From assembly GCA_036676415.1 (NCBI GenBank), contig JAKFCX010000060.1:1-64000 (forward strand): a DNA stretch of 64,000 nt. Direction: 5' to 3'. This stretch comes from JAEZDC01 sp036676415. Its GTDB lineage: Bacteria; Bacteroidota; Bacteroidia; Chitinophagales; Chitinophagaceae. Below the pieces are notes generated by a model that did not search any database, had not been told where the DNA came from, and worked only from the letters and a program-made list of their open reading frames with translations. Shown piece by piece: positions 58,452 through 64,000 of the stretch. The stretch's first letter is position 1; every line of letters begins with the position of its first letter. Position numbers and translations under genes: made by a program.

Positions 58452-59840
58452 ATGCCTCAGATGGATCAAATCGAATTGGAGTCAAGGCTTCAGTTCTATG
58501 ACTGGAACCAAGTGATGTACGATCCTTTGCAGGATTTTATTGAAGCATCTACAGATGAAGAAAAACAGGCGCTTACTGAAATGCAGCACCTCATAAATGA
58601 CCTGCAGCAACTCTATCATCAGTCGCCGGAACAAGCGATCCTGCTTATGGAAAGATACTGGAAGGGTACAGCAATGGAACCCTGGATCAACATTATTAAA
58701 AATGAAGCAATGAAACAGGAACCGGTATACTTACGTAAAGGGTTAGAACAGGAACACGTGATCGCTAATGAAGTGTTGAACAAAGCAGAGCTCGAAGCTT
58801 TGATTGGTAGAAAGATCATGGTATACAATACGGCTGCATATTTTCTTTCATCCAGGCAGGTTGAATTCTTCGCAGATAAGCAAGCTGCCAATGCGTTTAT
58901 CCTCCAACATGAATCGAAAGCGTATAAACTGATAGAATTTGATTCAGTGCAGGACATGTTGAAGAAAATTCCATACGGCAGTATTGTCGCTGAACAACAG
59001 GAAGAATATTTTCTAACTATAAAAAACAAATCTATGAACGAACAGAACATGCAGTACTTGAAAGATAATATCAAGTACATGGGGTTTGGTGAAGGGCTTC
59101 ATGCAGATCTCGAGAAAAGTCTGAATGCAGGTAAAACGGATTTTCAGCTGCATTTCAAAGGTGAGATGAGCCAGAAGCCGTTCGAGGCTACCCTCAATTT
59201 TCGCAAGTCTGACACGTCGGACATGTATTTCTTCAACAGCTATTCTGCAAAGCTTGAGCGTAATAATGGTGATGTGAAAGAGCAGTTGTTCTACCTCGAC
59301 AAGGGTAAAGGTGTCACTGCGAAAGAGGCTTTCAATTTACTTGAAGGCCGTGCAGTGCATAAAGAGCTTGCGAATAAAAATAATGAGCCGTATAAAGCAT
59401 GGTTGCAGCTTGACTTTAATGCAAAGGATAAGCACAACAACTTTGAAGTGAAGCAATACCATGAGAACTATGGTTATGATCTGCGTGCTGCAGTTGGTAA
59501 ACTATCGATTGCTGAATTGGGTGATCCAGAAAAAGAAAAGAACCTGATGGCGAGTTTGCAAAAAGGCAACATGCAATCCGTATCGGTCGAAAAAGATGGA
59601 ACATCTGTGAAGCTGTTCGTCGAAGCCAATCCGCAATTCAAAACAGTGAATGTATATGATGCTTCGATGAAGCGCATGCAGAAGGAGGACCTCGTGCAGT
59701 ATCAGGGCAAAGCCGTGGTTAAAGAACCGGAGCAAAAGTTGGATCAAAAAAAAACTTCAGCAAAGAAGGAAATGAAGTCCGCTAATACTTTATTGCCCAA
59801 AAAAAGGACAAGCCAGAAGAAAGGGCTGGGTATAAGCTGA
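58452..59840 (+). CDS. Conserved mobile-element protein, apparent two-part fusion
   Basis: 462 residues. Residues 1-190 (Q-F-Y-D-W-N-Q-V-M-Y-D-P-L, then helical) are unfamiliar. From an internal methionine at residue 195 (59034) the protein looks like an independently occurring Bacteroidetes element protein: Y-L-K-D-N-I-K-Y-M-G-F-G-E, F-R-K-S-D-T-S-D-M-Y-F-F-N-S-Y, K-G-V-T-A-K-E-A-F-N-L-L-E-G-R-A-V-H-K-E-L, and A-W-L-Q-L-D-F. It ends in a lysine-rich tail of about 45 residues. The function is unknown; it may be DNA-associated cargo or a regulatory protein of the element. Confidence 0.7.
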   Translation: MPQMDQIELESRLQFYDWNQVMYDPLQDFIEASTDEEKQALTEMQHLINDLQQLYHQSPEQAILLMERYWKGTAMEPWINIIKNEAMKQEPVYLRKGLEQEHVIANEVLNKAELEALIGRKIMVYNTAAYFLSSRQVEFFADKQAANAFILQHESKAYKLIEFDSVQDMLKKIPYGSIVAEQQEEYFLTIKNKSMNEQNMQYLKDNIKYMGFGEGLHADLEKSLNAGKTDFQLHFKGEMSQKPFEATLNFRKSDTSDMYFFNSYSAKLERNNGDVKEQLFYLDKGKGVTAKEAFNLLEGRAVHKELANKNNEPYKAWLQLDFNAKDKHNNFEVKQYHENYGYDLRAAVGKLSIAELGDPEKEKNLMASLQKGNMQSVSVEKDGTSVKLFVEANPQFKTVNVYDASMKRMQKEDLVQYQGKAVVKEPEQKLDQKKTSAKKEMKSANTLLPKKRTSQKKGLGIS

Positions 59841-59880
59841 TATAAAGCTCTAAACCCTTTTTACAATTAAATCGTATTCC

Positions 59881-60567
59881 ATGAATATTGAAAACATTGC
59901 ACTACTCGGTGGCATGTTAAAAGACCTGGGCTTTGATGAGGCGCTTGGTTATGATTTATTAAAGCAGGCAAGCTTTCTACCTCCGTTAATAGTTGTCCGG
60001 CAGACGATGCAAAAGGGTGCTGATATTATTTCATTTCAAATATCTTTTGAAAGAAAACTAGACCTGTATCATTTTAAATATTACGACGCTGCATTGCGCA
60101 AGGCATTGGATTTAAGTGAGACCGTTTCTGCACTCGATAAAAAAATGCAGACGATAGACTGGCAATCTGCATTTAGTCTATCGGAAAGAAAGCAATGGTC
60201 TGCATCTGATACGGCGAGCTGGAAGACGGAAGCAGTGGTTGCATCGGTTATACAGGAATTGGAAGTGCTTGGCGATACGGATGATGCCGCCAAGCTAAAG
60301 GTCAAGCACTGGGGAGATATAGACCAGCGAATTTTTAATTTGGTACCACTAAAGTCGAAGTTTGAAATTAGCCAACGCTTTTATTTTTTTGAAGAGCAGG
60401 GATGTATTGGTGCAGATGAGGCGTACCGGTTTTTGCATAACCGGTGGTTGGAAAAGCAGATGCTTGCTCAACGAAAGGCTGTAACAGGCAATGAAGCAGA
60501 AAAGAAAGATGCAGGCAGTGGCAAGTTGTTGCAAAAGAAAAGAAGTGGTAAAATAAAACAGATTTAG
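59881..60567 (+). CDS. Hypothetical protein of the conjugative element
   Basis: 228 residues, no signal peptide, no membrane helix. M-L-K-D-L-G-F-D-E-A-L-G-Y-D-L-L-K near the start and V-S-F-like I-S-F-Q-I-S-F-E-R-K-L-D-L-Y-H-F-K-Y-Y-D-A-A-L-R-K-A near residue 50 resemble conserved proteins of Bacteroidetes plasmids and integrative elements. The end is lysine-rich. I cannot assign a role. It begins 40 bp after the preceding gene and its stop abuts the next gene. Confidence 0.65.
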   Translation: MNIENIALLGGMLKDLGFDEALGYDLLKQASFLPPLIVVRQTMQKGADIISFQISFERKLDLYHFKYYDAALRKALDLSETVSALDKKMQTIDWQSAFSLSERKQWSASDTASWKTEAVVASVIQELEVLGDTDDAAKLKVKHWGDIDQRIFNLVPLKSKFEISQRFYFFEEQGCIGADEAYRFLHNRWLEKQMLAQRKAVTGNEAEKKDAGSGKLLQKKRSGKIKQI

Positions 60568-60569
60568 TG

Positions 60570-60872
60570 ATGGTTATAATCGTTTCAGAAGTGGTCGGAC
60601 AAATGCAGGATTTCTATCACTGTATTGCAGATGACGCAAGAATCAGTGCCACACACATCAGTGTATATATGGCCTTATTGCATCGATGGAATGGTGAAAG
60701 TCGCCCGCTTGAACTGCAGCGCCTGGAAATCATGCGGGCAGCGAAGATATCCGGACGCCAGACATACAATAAATGTATGAACGATCTCAAAAATTATGGT
60801 TACATACAATACGTTCCATCCACCGGGCGAGGTGTAGACAGTATAGTTTACCTGAAGAGATTGAAGCGTTGA
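60570..60872 (+). CDS. Small winged-helix-like regulator of the conjugative element
   Basis: 100 residues from ATG 60570 (GTG 60567 is equally possible). The core M-Q-D-F-Y-H-C-I-A-D-D-A-R-I-S-A-T-H-I-S-V-Y-M-A-L-L and I-M-R-A-A-K-I-S-G-R-Q-T-Y-N-K-C-M-N-D-L-K-N-Y-G-Y-I is a family common in Bacteroidetes conjugative elements, with a helix-turn-helix reading of the second stretch. Probably a transcriptional regulator or replication-associated protein. Last intact gene of the tra-strand cluster. Confidence 0.75.
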   Translation: MVIIVSEVVGQMQDFYHCIADDARISATHISVYMALLHRWNGESRPLELQRLEIMRAAKISGRQTYNKCMNDLKNYGYIQYVPSTGRGVDSIVYLKRLKR

Positions 60873-60897
60873 TAATACAAGAGAGGAAACCATAGAG

Positions 60898-60954
60898 ATG
60901 TTATTTATTCCGAGTGAACAGGATTTTAGAAAATGGATCAAGAGGATCACGTAG
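60898..60954 (+). pseudogene. Possible 5' remnant of an HTH/excisionase-type gene
   Basis: An 18-codon frame (M-L-F-I-P-S-E-Q-D-F-R-K-W-I-K-R-I-T) ends at TAG. Its layout, a short strand then I-P-x-E-x-D-F and a charged helix, resembles the N-termini of the small HTH proteins of such elements (compare I-T-K-D-D-L-Q-L-F-R in the gene at 63169). It may be a truncated remnant at the edge of the element. Weak call. Confidence 0.3.
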
Positions 60955-60971
60955 AAGTCGCCTCATCCGCT

Positions 60972-61379
60972 TTATGTAATTGTTTCGGCAAGTACTGATC
61001 TCAATACCTGTTCGAGATCCAGCAAGCTACTCGGTTTGGCAACAACTGCTATGCAATTATTTTCCAGGAGTGAAGATACTGCGGCATCTGCAGCGGTTGA
61101 AATAAGGATAATCGGAATTTTCTTCCAGGTGGAAGTTCCTGATATCTCCTTCGCAACTTCATCACCACATTTCATCGGCATGTTCATATCCAGAAGGATC
61201 AGGTCAGGTAAATGGTTTTGTTTTTCCAGTTGATTTAATGTAAGTATGGCATCGTCTCCGCTATATGCATGTAAAACCTGTATTTGAGGATCTATTTTCG
61301 TAATCGTTTCCTCTAGCAGCAAATGATCATCAGGATCATCATCGATCTGCAAAATCAGCGTATGAAAATCGGGTAACAT
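60972..61379 (-). CDS. Single-domain response regulator
   Basis: 135 residues from ATG 61379. Receiver domain only: D-D-D-P-D-D near residue 13, phosphoacceptor in I-L-L-D-M-N-M-P near residue 64, L-I-S-T-A for the switch threonine/serine, and V-A-K-P for the lysine. No output domain or kinase is adjacent. Same type as the protein at 30475 though clearly divergent. Divergent from the KTSC gene at 61541. Confidence 0.88.
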   Translation of the reverse strand: MLPDFHTLILQIDDDPDDHLLLEETITKIDPQIQVLHAYSGDDAILTLNQLEKQNHLPDLILLDMNMPMKCGDEVAKEISGTSTWKKIPIILISTAADAAVSSLLENNCIAVVAKPSSLLDLEQVLRSVLAETIT

Positions 61380-61473
61380 GACGGCCAGTAAAAGCAAAGA
61401 TGAAGCCACACCCTGGCTTTAAAATTAAAATACCTCTCAGTATGCTTCGTCAAGCATATCATTATTTGCCTGA

Positions 61474-61501
61474 TGGTAAACTATAGTGGCTGGTTGGTGT
61501 A
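61474..61501 (+). promoter_or_regulatory. Pair of 21-bp-spaced LytTR-like repeats before the KTSC gene
   Basis: TGGTAAA at 61474 and TGGTGTA at 61495, 21 bp apart, 40-67 bp before the KTSC start. The first heptamer deviates at two positions, so support rests on the spacing and the shared TGGT. Confidence 0.35.
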
Positions 61502-61540
61502 TTCGACAGTGGGTCTCTATAACAGATGCGTCAATTTTGA

Positions 61541-61756
61541 ATGATGGAGCACCTTGCAGTATCTTCAGATATTCTGATGAGTCTCGCCTACAATTCCACC
61601 TCTCAGGAATTAGAAATCCAATATACCGAGGGCTCTCTTCTCTGCTATAAAAATATATCTCTCGATGAGTACCAGAAATTTTTGAAAGCTACTTCGATCG
61701 ACCGGTACTATATCCGAAACATTAAGTACAGGTATACCTCTGTGAAATTGAAATGA
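61541..61756 (+). CDS. KTSC-domain protein
   Basis: 71 residues: V-S-S-D-I-L-M-S-L-A-Y-N, L-E-I-Q-Y-T-E-G-S-L-L-C-Y and I-D-R-Y-Y-I-R-N-I-K-Y-R-Y make up one KTSC domain. It overlaps the following gene by 4 bp (ATGA), so the two are translationally coupled; in other genomes KTSC domains are also found with DNA-related genes. Paralogue of the gene at 14890. Confidence 0.8.
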   Translation: MMEHLAVSSDILMSLAYNSTSQELEIQYTEGSLLCYKNISLDEYQKFLKATSIDRYYIRNIKYRYTSVKLK

Positions 61757-62928
61757 TGAAAGATTCAATAACCAGAAAAGAACTTTACGATAAACTATGG
61801 AATGATCAACTCTCTGTTGTCAGTGACGAATTACTGATCAATATAATTTCCTTGAGATTGCTCTGCCTCAAGTTTGACATTCCACTTCCTTCAAAGAATT
61901 ATTGGCTACAGGTTCAACAGAAATTGCCGGTAGTTAGAATTCCATTGGTTGATTCTGGGCAGATTGGTGATGTTATTTTACTGGACTCCTGGCGCAAAAG
62001 AAAAACAACAGCCCTTGCATCCAAGCCTGAGCCTGGACCTGGTCAGATGCCGGAAGAAAAGAAAGCGATAGAAGTGGCTATGTTGAAAGACAAAATTCGA
62101 AGTAAACTGATTCTCGACGCGGAAAAGCACTTTAACGGGAAGAACGTATTTCGCGACGACGGTTTTGTGTGTGGTGGCCGGGGCTTGCTGGAGATCAAGG
62201 TTGCCCCGGAAAATGTTGACTGGTCACTGATGTTTTTTAACAAGTTCATCATCCGTATGAAACAACGAGGTCATGATGTGCGGGTAGATGGTAATGATAC
62301 CCACGCAGTAGTGATGCAGGAGAAAATCAAAGTCAGCTTCAGAGAAAAATTCCGACGTGAAGAAGTAAAGGAGGGTACATGGAGCAGATCTAAAAAAATA
62401 CCGATTGGTCTTTTTGTTTTTAAGATGTGGGGCTATCCTCCGAAAGAGTGGACTGGGAAAAAAGAAGGGATGGAAGATTATCTTGATGCAATTTTGTTGC
62501 GGCTGGAAGAGGAGAGCAGGGAAATGAAGGAATGGAGTGAACGTGCGCGTGTAAATAAAGAAGAGAGTGAGAAGCAAGAGCTGGCTGCGAGGGAGCTAAA
62601 GGCGTTGAAAGCTCGTGAAGAGGAGGCATTCCTTGAGATGATGCGAAAAGCGGAACGCTTGCAGAAAGTGAAGATGATCCGCGAATTTGTTTCAGAGTGT
62701 GAGTTGAGGTGGGCTGCCTCCGGGGATTTATCTGAAGAGCAGCAGCGGTGGTTGCAATGGGCGAATTCAAAAATTGAATGGTATGATCCGTTCATTGAGA
62801 AGGACGATGACTTATTGAACGATGTCGATAGGATGTCATTGGGCTCTCTTCGTAAAGAGTCGTCTCAGTCGTGGCCAATGCAGGCACATGACTTTCCGGA
62901 TTTCTACAGGAAACCTTCATGGTTTTAG
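61753..62928 (+). CDS. Unknown protein with T-R-x-E-L-Y-x-K-x-W N-terminal domain and coiled coil
   Basis: 391 residues. The N-terminus (I-T-R-K-E-L-Y-D-K-L-W, then L-R-L-L-C-L-K-F-D-I-P-L-P-S-K-N-Y-W) matches a widespread uncharacterised domain whose usual form ends in D-I-P-x-P-x-x-G-Y-W and looks like a DNA-binding helical unit. A middle globular part (R-S-K-L-I-L-D-A-E-K-H-F) is followed by a long charged coiled coil (about 255-310, rich in E/K/A) and a C-terminal part ending in W-Y-D-P-F and F-Y-R-K-P-S-W-F. Coupled to the KTSC gene. No catalytic motif seen. Confidence 0.65.
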   Translation: MMKDSITRKELYDKLWNDQLSVVSDELLINIISLRLLCLKFDIPLPSKNYWLQVQQKLPVVRIPLVDSGQIGDVILLDSWRKRKTTALASKPEPGPGQMPEEKKAIEVAMLKDKIRSKLILDAEKHFNGKNVFRDDGFVCGGRGLLEIKVAPENVDWSLMFFNKFIIRMKQRGHDVRVDGNDTHAVVMQEKIKVSFREKFRREEVKEGTWSRSKKIPIGLFVFKMWGYPPKEWTGKKEGMEDYLDAILLRLEEESREMKEWSERARVNKEESEKQELAARELKALKAREEEAFLEMMRKAERLQKVKMIREFVSECELRWAASGDLSEEQQRWLQWANSKIEWYDPFIEKDDDLLNDVDRMSLGSLRKESSQSWPMQAHDFPDFYRKPSWF

Positions 62929-63168
62929 GTGATGTTAATGAAAAGGTTGTTTCGGCATATTAACCATCAAGCTCATCTTCGAAAGGCAGGTTTTAAGTAT
63001 GCAACTTTATTCGCGATCCGATGACGCCCTTGTATTCACCTCTACTTTGATTCTATACACCTCCACAACGTTAATTGCCCATTGCTCGATATTGCATACA
63101 CTACTGGAACTAATTCTTGTGAGATTGTTTGAAGACTTAAGATTTGATCAATTAAGAGGCGAAAGATT

Positions 63169-63435
63169 ATGAGCGTTGAAATCATCACAAAAGACGATCT
63201 CCAGTTATTTCGGAATCAATTACTGAGCGATATCCGTGACCTGTTCAGTCAAACGACAAAAACAAGTAATGAAGTAGAAGGCTATAAAACTTCACACGTC
63301 CGGAAGATACTTGGATGCTCAGTGAATAAACTGACTTCTCTCAGGGTTTCCAGGAACATACGCACCAAGAAGATTGGCGGAACTATTTATTACAATAAAG
63401 ATGATGTAAGAAAGTTATTAGAGGAAGGTTTTTGA
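63169..63435 (+). CDS. HTH (excisionase/HTH_17-like) protein
   Basis: 88 residues. After an N-terminal helix (D-L-Q-L-F-R-N-Q-L-L-S-D-I) comes a MerR/excisionase-type unit: G-Y-K-T-S-H-V-R-K-I-L-G-C-S-V-N-K-L-T-S-L-R, then I-R-T-K-K-I-G-G-T-I-Y-Y-N-K-D-D-V-R-K-L-L. Such proteins are usual at the borders of Bacteroidetes integrative elements, where they regulate excision or transfer. The truncated tRNA-like sequence 245 bp downstream supports a border position. No integrase gene is present in the window. Confidence 0.8.
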   Translation: MSVEIITKDDLQLFRNQLLSDIRDLFSQTTKTSNEVEGYKTSHVRKILGCSVNKLTSLRVSRNIRTKKIGGTIYYNKDDVRKLLEEGF

Positions 63436-63679
63436 GCCTGCTCTTATTTTGATTTATTTCGAATAAATTCTTTTCTAGAGTGATTTCACTTTAGATTTTT
63501 CTTACCTCTTTGAGGTTGGAATTTTAGCATTCTCCCTGATAAAAATGCTTGTTCCTTAAGCTAGATTCAGAAACTATTTCCTATGTTTGATCTAAGAAAG
63601 TTCTTCATTTTAGTCAGTGAGTAAAACGGTGAGTTCAATTTTTTGCTGTTTACAATGTATTGATATCAAATTTATTATT
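63436..63679. other. AT-rich intergenic region
   Basis: 244 bp in which I see no gene, stem-loop or repeat. It separates the HTH gene from the tRNA-like fragment and probably forms the end of the mobile element. Confidence 0.5.
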
Positions 63680-63708
63680 CGGGTGGTTCGAATCCAGTCC
63701 ACCCGACA
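63680..63708 (+). other. Truncated tRNA-like 3' end, candidate attachment site
   Basis: The sequence contains a T-loop GGTTCGAATCC (63685-63695) followed by an acceptor-like CCACCCG and ACA end (63699-63708). CGGGTGG directly upstream (63680-63686) pairs with CCACCCG, so the remnant folds as a 7-bp hairpin, but no D-arm or anticodon arm is present in the preceding 150 bp. The 3' wording recalls proline tRNAs. Integrative elements commonly duplicate the 3' end of their target tRNA, which makes this a candidate att border. Confidence 0.5.
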
Positions 63709-63711
63709 AAA

Positions 63712-63735
63712 AAAGCGACTTAATTAAGTCGCTTT
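63712..63735. terminator. Palindromic intrinsic terminator
   Basis: AAAGCGACTTAATTAAGTCGCTTT-type 24-bp perfect palindrome; on the minus strand it is followed by a run of seven T, so it terminates the minus-strand gene that ends at 63758. Confidence 0.85.
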
Positions 63736-63757
63736 CATTTTATTTAGTCGTTTTTAA

Positions 63758-64000
63758 TTATTCTTCCAGGATATTCCATGTACTTGGTGCCTTAGGTGTA
63801 GTCTCATCATCACCTTCATTTGTTTCGGGTTTATTGGAATTATCTTCCTTTAATGCCTCATCACTCAGTTCTTCCTCAGGCCTTTTAAATATATCTGTAT
63901 TAACATTCTCAATATCCTGTTCCGTGATCTTGTCGTTAGGATCAGATATATGTTTGCGGATTTTTTCCCTCGTTATTTCATCAACATAACGATCCGGATT
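63758..64000 (-). CDS. C-terminal part of a conserved acidic protein, cut by the window edge
   Basis: 80 residues visible, reading from the right edge: Y-V-D-E-I-T-R-E-K-I-R-K-H-I-S-D-P-N-D-K-I-T-E near the start, then D-I-F-K-R-P-E-E-E-L-S-D-E and an acidic tail ending S-T-W-N-I-L-E-E. Acidic proteins with this pattern recur as conserved hypotheticals in Chitinophagaceae; no function is known. A perfect terminator follows its stop codon. It lies outside the presumed mobile element. Confidence 0.65.
   Translation of the reverse strand, partial: NPDRYVDEITREKIRKHISDPNDKITEQDIENVNTDIFKRPEEELSDEALKEDNSNKPETNEGDDETTPKAPSTWNILEE

Noticed and set aside
63660..63989. 109-codon plus-strand frame at the right end
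   Set aside because: It is antisense to the acidic minus-strand protein and its terminator; the serine-rich translation is the usual shadow of an acidic coding strand.

Overview
The window comes from a chromosome of the phylum Bacteroidota, most likely family Chitinophagaceae. The case rests on two ECF sigma/FecR/SusC/SusD/TlpA-type outer-membrane loci, SusC proteins with N-terminal STN domains, lipoprotein signals, a DUF6520 + MauE pair, Bacteroidetes-type Tra genes (TraE-F-G-I-J-K-M-N), and a promoter of the TTG...TAnnTTTG kind. No species can be named from the sequence alone.

Layout. 1-11 kb: tail of one surface-protein locus (DUF4397 lipoprotein), an XRE regulator, a structured RNA/leader before an ECF sigma gene, then a complete sigma-FecR-SusC-SusD-thioredoxin locus. 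This locus is bracketed by about 300-bp degenerate direct repeats that include fragments of sigma genes. 11-17 kb: a Septu-like ATPase/HNH pair, a secreted protein with a KTSC partner, and a frameshifted restriction-endonuclease-like gene. 17-30 kb: amino-acid biosynthesis (aspartate kinase, cysteine synthase-like enzyme, SAM-I riboswitch, cystathionine gamma-synthase-like enzyme, homoserine dehydrogenase, stand-alone LytTR regulator). It is interrupted by a block with a stop-codon-broken Ser/Thr kinase, an Avs-like STAND nuclease and a DUF2971 gene. 30-33.5 kb: response regulator, putative GNAT/HTH toxin-antitoxin-like pair, unknown protein. 33.5-42.7 kb: a second FecR-SusC-SusD-thioredoxin locus without a sigma gene, followed by DUF6520, MauE and AraC genes. 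42.8-49 kb: defence island with a Shedu-like nuclease and a Hachiman operon (hamA, hamB and an unknown third gene). 49-60.9 kb: mating-pair-formation genes of a Bacteroidetes conjugative element (traM frameshifted; no relaxase, coupling protein or integrase visible). 61-64 kb: response regulator, KTSC and associated gene, HTH protein, a truncated tRNA-like 3' end that may be an attachment site, and a partial gene.

Two dispersed signals are not explained by gene calls. One is a family of four about 160-bp elements (near 1.15, 2.45, 10.8 and 31.0 kb) that fold as nested hairpins, with an inner stem that changes sequence while staying paired. The other is a set of TCGTGTA-type direct repeats spaced exactly 21 bp apart upstream of several genes. 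These include the cysteine synthase gene and the methionine operon that itself ends in a LytTR regulator, which suggests a local LytTR regulon. Together with five or more defence candidates and a conjugation module, the window reads as biosynthetic and nutrient-uptake chromosome repeatedly invaded by defence and mobile genes.
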